Source of the DNA: Naegleria lovaniensis
Taxonomy: Eukaryota > Heterolobosea > Eutetramitea > Acrasida > Naegleriidae
Direction: 5' to 3'
Length of the DNA: 64,000 nucleotides
Assembly (NCBI RefSeq): GCF_003324165.1
Contig: NW_025407847.1
Coordinates: 464,219-528,218, forward strand
Part shown: positions 55,015-63,852 of the stretch, piece by piece
How positions within the stretch are numbered: the first letter of the stretch is position 1
Layout of the letters: every line of letters starts with the position of its first letter
Made by a program: the position numbers and the translations under genes
Notes under the pieces: model-generated
What the model was told of the DNA's origin: nothing
The model's input: the letters and a program-made list of their open reading frames with translations, nothing else
Database searches by the model: none

Positions 55015-56595
55015 ATGGCGAAAAGAGACCTCACCTCGTTCATTGAGTTTCAAACCAATCTCTCATCACGGTCGTCATTTCAAAGCAAGAAACAAAAATT
55101 AACTCCAACATGGATAAATGATGATGGAAATGTTCGGATGATCCTTGTTGATTTTTCAACTTGTTTATTTTGTCATGATGATGAAAATTATGAACACACT
55201 CGGAATGTAGAATTGTTATTGAAAAAGAAATTCACATGGCAACAAGAAGGAAAAAAGAAATGGCTTTTGAACCGGGAATTGCAATATTATAATTTCTTTC
55301 CAGTCGAATTTATGAATGATCGTGAATTTGTGTTGAATCATATCAAAAAGTATGGATATGGATTGAAGTTTGCATCCGCATCATTACAACAAGATCGAGA
55401 TTTTGTTTTGAAAGTGGTTCAACAAAAAGGTTCAGAGTTACGATTTGCAGATGAAGTTATTCACAATGATAAAGAAGTGGTGTTGACAGCCACAAAGGAA
55501 AATGATGAATCATTTAGATGTGCTTCAAAAGCACTTCGATATGACAGGGAATTCGTGTTGGAAGTTGTGAGGCAGAATGGAATGGCTCTTCAGTGGCACC
55601 ATAAATTTGGAAATGACAAAGAAGTTGTGCTCACTGCTGTCAAACAAAATGGAATTGCATTGCAATTTATTTATTATTTCAGATATAGAAATTCAGATTG
55701 GTATGAAACAGTTGCATTGGAGGCAATCAAACAAAATAAGAATGCACTTCGATATGTTTCAGAAGAATTTCTTCGAAATCATGATTTCATGTTACAAGTT
55801 CTCAAATTAATATTTCCAGATGAGTTTGAAACCTCATGCTCTTTTGATTATTCATCGAAAGAAATCATGATGAAGATCATTCAAGAATTTGGATTTTTAC
55901 TTGAATTTGTGTCAAGTGAACTCAAAAGTGATCGAGATGTTGTTTTGAATGCAGTTAAAAATGCTGGTACTTCACTTCGATTTGCATCAGAAACTTTGAG
56001 AAATGACAAAGAAATTGCATTAATGGCTGTTCAACAAAATGGTTGGGCATTAGGATATGTTTCTTCAGATTTGAAAGGAGACAAAGAGGTTGTGTTGGCT
56101 GCTGCAAATCAACATGGATATGCTCTTGTATATGCATCAGAAGAGTTGCAGAATGAGCGAGAAGTAGTCTTGAGTGCAGTAACTCAAAATGGAGAGTCAT
56201 TACGTTATTCTTCCAATGAGATGAAGAAAGACAGACAAGTTGTGTTGACAGCTGTAAAACAAAGGTGTGGAGCCATTGAATTCGCAGATGATGAATTGAA
56301 AAAAGACGAAGAAATTGTGATGGAAGCTATCAAACGAGATCTCAGTTGTTTTCATTATATTTCAAGGAAATTATTTTGTGACAAGTCATTCTTGTTGAAA
56401 GCTGCAAAGTTTGGAGATAACACACTTCTACAATATACACCCACAGAAATTACAGACGATCCTGAATTTATGGTGAATCTTCGAGAAGAAATCAAAAGAT
56501 CTGGGTTTGTTTCAGAATACAGTGACGAATTATATTGTGAAAGAATGGAATACTTTTATTATGGAGTTTATTTGGGAACGATGTGTAGAAGGTAA
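55015..56595 (+). CDS. DUF4116-repeat protein, 526 aa
   Basis: The ATG at 55015 follows eight A residues; the frame extends upstream to 54892 but the extra 41 residues are not shared with paralogues. The upstream atgc before the A-tract is out of frame here, whereas the 46973 ATG is in frame because of one extra A, which supports the downstream start in both. It is intact and collinear with the family, ends GVYLGTMCRR like the 46985 and 62365 copies, and is followed by the duplicated spacer A. Function is unknown. Confidence 0.92.
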   Translation: MAKRDLTSFIEFQTNLSSRSSFQSKKQKLTPTWINDDGNVRMILVDFSTCLFCHDDENYEHTRNVELLLKKKFTWQQEGKKKWLLNRELQYYNFFPVEFMNDREFVLNHIKKYGYGLKFASASLQQDRDFVLKVVQQKGSELRFADEVIHNDKEVVLTATKENDESFRCASKALRYDREFVLEVVRQNGMALQWHHKFGNDKEVVLTAVKQNGIALQFIYYFRYRNSDWYETVALEAIKQNKNALRYVSEEFLRNHDFMLQVLKLIFPDEFETSCSFDYSSKEIMMKIIQEFGFLLEFVSSELKSDRDVVLNAVKNAGTSLRFASETLRNDKEIALMAVQQNGWALGYVSSDLKGDKEVVLAAANQHGYALVYASEELQNEREVVLSAVTQNGESLRYSSNEMKKDRQVVLTAVKQRCGAIEFADDELKKDEEIVMEAIKRDLSCFHYISRKLFCDKSFLLKAAKFGDNTLLQYTPTEITDDPEFMVNLREEIKRSGFVSEYSDELYCERMEYFYYGVYLGTMCRR

Positions 56596-57877
56596 AAAAC
56601 TCAGAAAACTAGAGAAACGCAAGGAGTGCGTATTTGAGGGCTTTTGTGTCTTGTTTACTAGCTTCAACAACAATTTCTTCATCTTCTTAGAGGGTGCAAT
56701 TAGGGCCCTTTCAAACCTGCAGCCGCAGCAAACAGCCATTCAGCCAGGATAGTCCTCGCTGCCGAAATTATTTTCAGATACAATCAACAGAATCCTTAGG
56801 TTCTTGAAAACGAAGAAAATTCCTCATAATATTGCGTAAAATCTTTAGAAACGTCCATCAATCTGCAATCTGTTTCATTCACCACAAAAGTTTTCATGAA
56901 AAATCTAAAAGTATTGAGTTCTCCCATTTTAGTATTTCTTTGGTATTCCTATTTGATAGAATGTAAATAATCTTCTCCTTCACATCCAGGCAAAGGTTTT
57001 TTGTTCTTCTCAGTCCTTTTTGTCCACTGTTTGATTTGCTTAATTTGGCAGATGTAGACATGATTGTTTTCATCTAATTGGAGAACATAATCACCAATGC
57101 TTAAATATTCGGAATTGAGAGTCTGATTTGCTTTTGGTTTTCAATTTGTTCTTGAGAAGTCAGTTGAGAATAGAGTTGCCACGAGAGGGAGTTTGATTGT
57201 TGTGAGATAGTGTTTGGTTTTCTCTTATCGAACCTTCTTTGTCTCGAAACATCACAAGAAGTTTTGTGATTAAATGTTTCTTTGAAGTATGAATTGTTGT
57301 TTGTGATAGATAATTCCTCCAATGATGGTGATATGTGTGTTGGATTGTTTGTTTTTGAAATTTTGCAGCATGTTGTGTGGTTGATGTGTTCTGTTTCATT
57401 GCTGCTCCAATTAATCAAATTCCACAATGTCATTATTTGAATTTTGTTTCAATTTGAATTCTTTTGTAAGTAAAACTTCATTACCAGGTATATTCAAATT
57501 AAACAATAGAGTATGAATGGTTGGAGCTTCATATTCAGCATCTGAAAGGTGGCAAAAGTACTATTGTTTTCAGCGTTCAGATTGGTGTTGGAGCCACAAT
57601 GACATTGAATTTAAATGTTAACACAGTATCCAAAAGACTGTCACGAAGAGAAATGGCATTGTCATGATACACGATATAGGGCCTTCTTTCTTCCTAGTAA
57701 CATGAAATTGATGAAGAGTCTTGTCTTGTTATCCTTATCAATGTAGAAGGATTGAAGAGTTGAAAATGGTATTTCTCTCTTGATTACTCCATCTTTGAAC
57801 ACGAGGACAGAATTATGGGCGAATTTGAGAATTCTCTTTTGTCTCTTTCCTGATTTGGTATCGTTCTCAACGACAAA
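56596..57877. repeat. duplicated spacer block A, copy 2
   Basis: It matches 48565-49808 with small insertions (for example attcctcataat near 56820 and gtaaataat near 56961). It ends at tcgttctcaacgacaaa, where the transposon begins. On the reverse strand the segment up to 57662 is an uninterrupted frame (NDTKSGKRQKRILKFAHNS), unlike copy 1. Confidence 0.85.
56621..56686 (-). pseudogene. reverse-oriented DUF4116 fragment, second copy
   Basis: This is the duplicate of the 48590-48655 relic (EDEEIVVEA[IS]KQDTKALKYAL). Confidence 0.55.
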
Positions 57878-57889
57878 CAATACAACCAC
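57878..57889 (+). repeat. left terminal inverted repeat
   Basis: CAATACAACCAC, a perfect inverted match to the right end. Confidence 0.9.
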
Positions 57890-57901
57890 ATGGTCTGAAT
57901 G

Positions 57902-57927
57902 ACCCCCCCTGCGGAAACAGGGGGGGT
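57902..57927. other. subterminal GC hairpin
   Basis: CCCCCCCTG at 57903-57911 pairs with CAGGGGGGG at 57918-57926 around a 6-nt loop (cggaaa), with one more A-T pair outside. It stands out in AT-rich DNA, 13 bp inside the left TIR. Confidence 0.8.
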
Positions 57928-58225
57928 TAACAACTGTCAAAATTAATTTTGGCAATACTAGTTCAAATATGTGAATTTTGAAGGTTCAGACTGAACATGC
58001 TGGCTTCATTAAGGATGTCATTAATAAATTTTTTATTACATAACACTTATTGACAATTGTTCGTTCAGCATTGTTTCATAATTGTTGAGCCAATCTACTC
58101 AGTATTTATTGGAATGTGCAAGCTGTCGATATTCGTGAAGATCAATAAAGAACTGCTTTCGTTGGAAGTTGGATTGTTGTTCCGGCCGCAACTGGAAGCA
58201 AAGCGAAGATCAACTCCAGCAAACA

Positions 58226-60556
58226 ATGGAAAATCGTATGAATAAAATGAATCGAAATCCTCTCTCTTTGAATGAATTTACATACGATTTTTCGGGCTTC
58301 GAGCGAACTGTCCACGAAGGCGTGCCTTTGATCAATATAACAAAATTAGCAAAAACCAACAAAACCTCCAAAACAAAGACCCACAATGCATACCAACCGA
58401 CAAAATATGCTCCTGTAGAGCATACTAACCCATCTCACTCAGCAAAATATGTTGATTATTTGTGGGCTGTGAAATTCTTGAGCTCTCGTGATAATGTTCA
58501 GCAGGAAGAGTTTTTGCAATGGGTGGCTGTTTGTTTGTTTCAACAATTAGAGTATGGGAGTTGTCAACCTATCACAATTAGTGAAAACAACTCTTCGACC
58601 AGTACTATTGATGATTCTAACAACATTGATGTGCATTCTAGTTTTGGATTGTCTTGTTCAAACTGTGGACATTCGCATATAACAGGGAAATCAATCTCTA
58701 AGAAGAGAATATGGTCTCTCACTGATTCCACTTACAGAAATTCTAAAGTAATGGCTTACATGAACACAATTCAACAAATGTTTTCCGTCAGTGGTGTTAT
58801 CATGATTGAAGTGTTGGCATTATATTTTCAAAATTTTCTAGCACACTTTTTGGCTTTGTTGAGTTATGTTGTTCTAAAACCAGGTTCTGAAACTGAACGA
58901 GTTGTGTCTCGTTATATTACAATCCGTCAAAATTTTTTTGCTCAAATTCCAAACGTGCGCAATGCTAAAGAAGATATTCTATTGTTAAAAGATTTCATGT
59001 TGTTGAGTGATGAACGGTATCAACACTTCGTAGACTATGTTCAGTTGAAGGGATTTTTACCTTGCTCGGAAACATTATATAGATGTAGAAAAGAAATTAA
59101 TACTGCTATCACTCAAAAATATGAAATACAATATAATGGTGTGCGTCTTAATTGTAATTTCCTTAAGGTATTGCAAGACATGCTAATAATTCATAGAAAT
59201 GAATGCGAGAGAGCAAATGTTAATCCTCAAATAGGAGTTTTGGAGTTGAAAATGGTTATTGACAAAGGAGCCAATTCATTCCTAATCGGTGCAGTTGGTC
59301 CATTAAATTTGATATTGTCTCCCCAAAGCAGACATTCGTATGTATCATGCGTAGCGTTGGATGACGAAGAGAGCAAAGAAAATTCTACATCTATATTTAA
59401 GTATATGGTAGAAATATTGAATGCATCTATAATGATTTTACATCCTTTCATATTTGATGTTGCTCAACAATTACCCCTTCCAATAATAGTATATTTGACA
59501 AATGATTTAAAAATGGTAGGATTAGTAACAGATTTGAATGATGATGACTGTTTCTGTCCATATTGCAAATGCAAGAAACATGAAAGACATCTCTTTGAAA
59601 AAGAATGTGAATATCGTTGCTTAAAGTATCACACTAATCCAAAATTCAATATTGCAACTCTCCCGTGTTCTCTTCACTTGAAAATAAGAGTTGTTTGTAA
59701 TTTGATGTTACAAATATTCCTAAAACAAAAATCGTTCACAATTTGCAAAACCATCCAACAGAGAATTAGTGAGTTACCACATTGCTCTCAATTTAAATAT
59801 AGAAATACACAAGTGGAAGATGATGACAATGATGATGTTGTTGGAGCTAGGAGTGACCAATTTTTGCCAGATCTGCCATATTTGAATGGTAACCAAGCAG
59901 ATCAAATATTGTTAAATTTTGAAACAATTTTCGCTGGGTTTTTAGATTTTAGGGAAATATTTATCTGGCAACTTACTCGAATCATTATTTTCTCATATGT
60001 ACAAGGACCCAATAGTTTAAAAGGAAATGTAGAAGAGTATTTTAAGCTCAAATTATATTGCAAATGGCTCGGAATGCTATTAATTGATACATATCCAACA
60101 TCTAAATTTGCGTATTATATTCATATATTAGTTAAGCACGTAGCAAGTTTGATTTTCATGCACGGACCACTCATCAGGTTTGCTAATCAAGGAAGTGAAA
60201 ATATTCACGCTGGTCATATTCTTGGAGTGGAACGAGCGACAGCAGCAGGAGGAAGGGCAAAAGAAGATAACAAGAAGACTCCTATGGAACAAGTGGTATT
60301 CCAAGAGTTCCGAAGAATATATTTAACAGCCCAAAGAGACATTCCTTGGCAATCGAAGTTAAATGATACAGTTTACGTTACAAGTTGGAAATCGGTTTCC
60401 AATGAATATGAAATTTTACAGAGATTGGAGCTGGCTCAAGGTGATGCGTGGAAATCTGTGTTGCGCTTGATGATAGGTGTTACTGATGAAAACAACGTAC
60501 AATCAACAGAAAGGTGGTCACAGCAATCTTGTAATTTTTTTGAAAACGAGTTTTAA
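58226..60556 (+). CDS. transposase-like protein, 776 aa
   Basis: It starts at the first ATG (MENRMNKMNRN); the frame runs upstream to 58169 through a TTG. A CSNCGHSH motif lies in the N-terminal third. A plausible RNase-H-like core follows: Asp in LKMVIDKGANSFLIGAV at about 343, Asp in VYLTNDLKMVGLV at about 424, then CFCPYCKCKKHERH as a zinc motif, LPCSLHLKIRVVCNLM, and Glu in LIRFANQGSENIHAGHI at about 653. A 229-residue helical insert between the second Asp and the Glu would be like hAT, KDZ or RAG1/Transib-type enzymes. The catalytic assignment is inference. The gene sits between the TIRs and is intact. Its 3' end faces the second gene, 46 bp away. Confidence 0.7.
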   Translation: MENRMNKMNRNPLSLNEFTYDFSGFERTVHEGVPLINITKLAKTNKTSKTKTHNAYQPTKYAPVEHTNPSHSAKYVDYLWAVKFLSSRDNVQQEEFLQWVAVCLFQQLEYGSCQPITISENNSSTSTIDDSNNIDVHSSFGLSCSNCGHSHITGKSISKKRIWSLTDSTYRNSKVMAYMNTIQQMFSVSGVIMIEVLALYFQNFLAHFLALLSYVVLKPGSETERVVSRYITIRQNFFAQIPNVRNAKEDILLLKDFMLLSDERYQHFVDYVQLKGFLPCSETLYRCRKEINTAITQKYEIQYNGVRLNCNFLKVLQDMLIIHRNECERANVNPQIGVLELKMVIDKGANSFLIGAVGPLNLILSPQSRHSYVSCVALDDEESKENSTSIFKYMVEILNASIMILHPFIFDVAQQLPLPIIVYLTNDLKMVGLVTDLNDDDCFCPYCKCKKHERHLFEKECEYRCLKYHTNPKFNIATLPCSLHLKIRVVCNLMLQIFLKQKSFTICKTIQQRISELPHCSQFKYRNTQVEDDDNDDVVGARSDQFLPDLPYLNGNQADQILLNFETIFAGFLDFREIFIWQLTRIIIFSYVQGPNSLKGNVEEYFKLKLYCKWLGMLLIDTYPTSKFAYYIHILVKHVASLIFMHGPLIRFANQGSENIHAGHILGVERATAAGGRAKEDNKKTPMEQVVFQEFRRIYLTAQRDIPWQSKLNDTVYVTSWKSVSNEYEILQRLELAQGDAWKSVLRLMIGVTDENNVQSTERWSQQSCNFFENEF

Positions 60557-60602
60557 TAAAATTTAATGTTTCAATGAATTTTATTTGACGATTTCTTGAT
60601 GA

Positions 60603-61343
60603 TCATGCTGTGTCTTCCCATCTATCTGTGATTGGACAATATGCTTGTGTAACTTGTGAGAAATGTATATGCACTCTGTTGTCATGATTTACAATGAACA
60701 CTGTTTCATGATAAAACGAACGAATTTCTCGGTTATGAAACATTTCTGTGATGGGATGATCTTTCAAACCCCAATCAAAACCAGCCAATAGATCAGGCAT
60801 AGACTGCTTGAAATAATAGTAGGTGCGAGTATATTTCTCCCAAACACCATTTTGCTTCACTCTGTATTGAGCTTGCCATGTCAAACAATCTTGCCTAGTG
60901 AAGAGGTGAGCCAATAATTCCTTGGGACATGTTCCGAGGAACAACCAATGGCCAAATTTGCTGTAATTAGGTTCCAATCGTCTGTTCAAGATTTGTGCAG
61001 ATTCGGAGCCAAATTCTCGTAATCTTCTTTGTTGGTAATATCTGTCGAGGATGGCAGGATCAATATCCTTCAATGCCTCTCTCCAATTTATACTGGTATC
61101 AACCTCTGTTGGTGTTGGTTTGATTGCTCTTTTAGGAACTCGAACGAGACCCGTATCGTCATGGTTGGTGGTATTGACAACTTTCTTCTTTCTAGCCGCT
61201 TTTGATTTCTTGCCAAAAATCTTATCACCAAGTTCTACGGAAAGAGGTTTAGCATTGCTTGTGAAACAATCAGAGTTGTACATGGTTATCTTCAAGACCT
61301 TTCTTGGTTTGGGAGTGGGTTGTGTATGGTGGACTCGGGTCAT
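60603..61343 (-). CDS. second transposon protein, 246 aa, function unknown
   Basis: The ATG at 61343 gives MTRVHHTQPTPKPRKVLKIT. The N-terminal 90 residues are basic (FGKKSKAARKKKVVN, a likely nuclear signal). The C-terminal 150 residues are ordered (SKFGHWLFLGTCPKELLAHL, HETVFIVNHDNRVHIHFSQV) and could be a DNA-binding or accessory domain. No family is recognised. It lies inside the TIRs, convergent with the transposase gene, so it belongs to the element. Confidence 0.7.
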   Translation of the reverse strand: MTRVHHTQPTPKPRKVLKITMYNSDCFTSNAKPLSVELGDKIFGKKSKAARKKKVVNTTNHDDTGLVRVPKRAIKPTPTEVDTSINWREALKDIDPAILDRYYQQRRLREFGSESAQILNRRLEPNYSKFGHWLFLGTCPKELLAHLFTRQDCLTWQAQYRVKQNGVWEKYTRTYYYFKQSMPDLLAGFDWGLKDHPITEMFHNREIRSFYHETVFIVNHDNRVHIHFSQVTQAYCPITDRWEDTA

Positions 61344-61361
61344 GACGTATCGTTTGATTGC

Positions 61362-61470
61362 TTTTGTATTGTTGTTATGCTTTTGTTATTGCTGCTTTTG
61401 TGCTTTTGTATTGTTGTTATGCTTTTGTTATTGTTGTTATGCTTTTGTTATTGCTGTTTTGCTTTTGTCG
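61362..61470. repeat. short imperfect tandem repeat near the right end of the transposon
   Basis: About five imperfect copies of a roughly 20-bp unit (ttttgttattgttgttatgc) lie just upstream of the second gene's start and 130 bp inside the right TIR. Confidence 0.7.
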
Positions 61471-61598
61471 TATCACTTGTTGTGATGATTGTGTTGGCGT
61501 GTTGCCAATTTATTTTAACTGGTAGGGTACAGGTGTGTGATCATTTTTTTTCGTTATAAAGACTGTCGGAGGTCATTTTCTTGAGAAATTTAAGTGAA

Positions 61599-61610
61599 GT
61601 GGTTGTATTG
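61599..61610 (-). repeat. right terminal inverted repeat
   Basis: GTGGTTGTATTG, the exact reverse complement of 57878-57889. Confidence 0.9.
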
Positions 61611-62349
61611 GGTTTGTTGTTTTTCGAATGAGGTAAATTTTACCAACATCTGCAACGGTTTCAACAAGATTGTCACGTTGTTGATCCGAGACACGATTAA
61701 ATCTCTTGTTGGAATGAATTTTTATGAAACGAATGGAATCCAAATTTTGATTGGTTCTTTAATGTCACTCAACGACGTCCAATCGTATTTGGTCTTGATG
61801 AGTCTCTGTCTTTCATTTTGGATGATATAGAATATCGATTTTTAAGCAAAAAACAACCAACTTGCAACATGAATTCTCAGTCAGCTTTCAACTCATTGGA
61901 CGCATGTTGAACAGCACATTCGTTGGTCTGAACAGCTGTAACACAATCTCTTTGTTGCGTTTCAATGTTTCTTAGGTTCTAAGGAATTACATGTCCGTTT
62001 TGATGACCGTCAGCTAATGCAACATCATGATCATTCTGAATGATCCGAATAACATCAGGTTCTCCAATTAAGGTAAGAGCCATAGATAATTTTCGTTTTA
62101 TTCTGCCACTCAATTCTTTCACTGCCTTATTTGTGTCTTCTAAAGTAAATTTATATCGTTTGAATGTTCGGCGAATGGTTTCAGTCGAATACTGTCCTCC
62201 AATGATAAATCAGTTGTTCCCACTCTGGCAAGGTTTTGGAACTCAAAGTGATGTGACACCGTAATTGATTAAGTAAAGAGAACTCTAAATTGTGTGACAC
62301 CGTAAAGGTTCGTGTATTTGCTTTTCGTCATCCATTCATTCCACAGTCA
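61611..62349. repeat. duplicated spacer block B, copy 2
   Basis: Nearly identical to 49809-50547; only a few substitutions are seen (for example ctaatgagg versus cgaatgagg). It contains the same reverse-oriented DUF4116 relic at 61842-62092. Confidence 0.85.
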
Positions 62350-62364
62350 GTTCTCACAAAAAAA

Positions 62365-63852
62365 ATGTCCCAACACTGTGAAATGATGACAACACAAATG
62401 ACAAGTGTTCATATCCTTCTCGTTGATTTTTATCAAGTTTCCACTCACAATCATCCTTTGAACATGCAAGCAGTGTTGAAAAAGAAATTCTCATTACAAC
62501 AATTGGGAAAGAAGAAATGGCTTTTGAATCGGGAATTGAAATATCAACATTTCTTTCCTGTTGAGTTTATGAATGACCCGAAATTTGTGTTGAATCATAT
62601 CAAAAAGTATGGATATGGATTGAAATTTGCATCCACACAATTAAAACGAGATCGAGAATTTGTTTTGAAAGTGGTTCAACAAAACGGTTCAGAGTTACCG
62701 TTTGCAGATAAACAGTTTCGCAATGATAAAGAAGTGATATTGACAGCCACAAAGGAAAATGGTGTATCATTTAGATATGCTTCAAAAGCGCTTCAAGATG
62801 AGAGGGAATTTGTGTTGGAAGTTGTGAGACAGAATGGAATGGCTTATCAGTGGCGCTATAAATTTGGAAATGACAAAGAAGTTGTGCTCACTGCTGTCAA
62901 ACAAAATGGGAATGCATTGACATCGATCGTCTATAACAGATCAAAAAATTCAAATTGGTATGAAACCATTGCATTGGAGGCAATCAAACAAAATAAGAAT
63001 GCGCTTCGATATGTTTCCCACAAGTTACTTAAAAATCATGATTTCATGTTACAAGTTCTCAAATTGATATTTCCAGAAGAATTTGAAACCTCATGCTCTT
63101 TTGATTATTCATCGAAAGAAATCATGCTAAGAGTAGTTCAAGAATTTGGATTTTTACTTGAATTTGTGTCGAATGAACTCAAATGTGATCGAGATATTGT
63201 TTTGAATGCAGTTAAAAATGCTGGTACTTCACTTCGATTTGCATCAGATGATTTGAGAAATGACAAAGAAATTGCATTAATGGCTGTTCAACAAGATGGT
63301 TGGGCATTAGGATATGTTTCTTCAGATTTGAAAGGAGACAAAGAGGTTGTATTGGCTGCTGTAAATCAAAATGGATTTGCTCTTGGAAGTGCATCAGAAG
63401 AGTTGAAGAATGATCGAGAAGTAGTCTTGAGTGCTGTAACTCAAAATGGAGAGTCATTACGCTTTGCTTCAAATGAGATGAAGAAAGACAGACAAGTTGT
63501 GTTGACAGCTGTAAAACAACACAGAGGAGCCATTGAATTCGCAGATGATGAATTGAAAATAGATGTAGAAATTGTGATGGAAGCTATCAAACAAGATCTC
63601 AAGTATCTTCAGTATATTTCAAAGAACTTATTTTGTGACAAATCATTCTTGTTGAAAGCAGTAAAGTTTGGAGGTAACACACTTCTACAATATACACCCA
63701 CAGAAATTACAGATGATCATGAATTTATGGTGAAACTTCGAGAAGAAATCAAAAGATCTGGATTTGCTTCAGAGTACAGTGACGAATTATATCGTGAAAG
63801 AATGGAATACTTTTATTATGGAGTTTATTTGGAAACGATGTGTAGAAGGTAA
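62365..63852 (+). CDS. DUF4116-repeat protein, 495 aa
   Basis: The ATG at 62365 follows eight A residues (MSQHCEMMTTQMTS) and matches the start of the partial gene at 1477; an in-frame ATG at 62290 is less likely. The first half resembles the 50557 gene (VLKKKFSLQQLGKKKWLLNR). The second half and end (GVYLETMCRR) resemble the 55015 gene, so the copy looks mosaic. It has the usual 25-residue repeats and central FDYSSKEIMLRVVQEFG. Its 3' flank matches spacer A for only about 27 bp and then diverges. Function is unknown. Confidence 0.9.
   Translation: MSQHCEMMTTQMTSVHILLVDFYQVSTHNHPLNMQAVLKKKFSLQQLGKKKWLLNRELKYQHFFPVEFMNDPKFVLNHIKKYGYGLKFASTQLKRDREFVLKVVQQNGSELPFADKQFRNDKEVILTATKENGVSFRYASKALQDEREFVLEVVRQNGMAYQWRYKFGNDKEVVLTAVKQNGNALTSIVYNRSKNSNWYETIALEAIKQNKNALRYVSHKLLKNHDFMLQVLKLIFPEEFETSCSFDYSSKEIMLRVVQEFGFLLEFVSNELKCDRDIVLNAVKNAGTSLRFASDDLRNDKEIALMAVQQDGWALGYVSSDLKGDKEVVLAAVNQNGFALGSASEELKNDREVVLSAVTQNGESLRFASNEMKKDRQVVLTAVKQHRGAIEFADDELKIDVEIVMEAIKQDLKYLQYISKNLFCDKSFLLKAVKFGGNTLLQYTPTEITDDHEFMVKLREEIKRSGFASEYSDELYRERMEYFYYGVYLETMCRR

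Larger units (their letters stand above)
57878..61610 (+). mobile_element. 3733-bp DNA transposon with 12-bp TIRs, two convergent genes, no target-site duplication
   Basis: The element is bounded by CAATACAACCAC at 57878-57889 and its exact reverse complement GTGGTTGTATTG at 61599-61610. The flanks, acgacaaa on the left and ggtttgttg on the right, join to give the uninterrupted sequence at 49801-49817 in the other copy of the duplication, so both ends are fixed to the base and no bases are duplicated. Inside are a transposase-like gene (58226-60556, plus), a second gene (60603-61343, minus), a subterminal GC hairpin at the left and a short tandem repeat near the right end. Subterminal atgacc motifs recur near both ends in inverted orientation. 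Both genes are intact frames, so the insertion is probably recent. The superfamily is not recognised. Confidence 0.88.

Noticed and set aside
57902-57927. Hairpin as an intrinsic bacterial terminator
   Set aside because: The DNA is eukaryotic and no T-run follows; its place beside a TIR points to the transposon.
57878-61610. Element as a Helitron, retroelement or capsid-bearing element
   Set aside because: It has clear TIRs, no reverse transcriptase, Rep/helicase, polymerase or capsid-like protein, and is under 4 kb.
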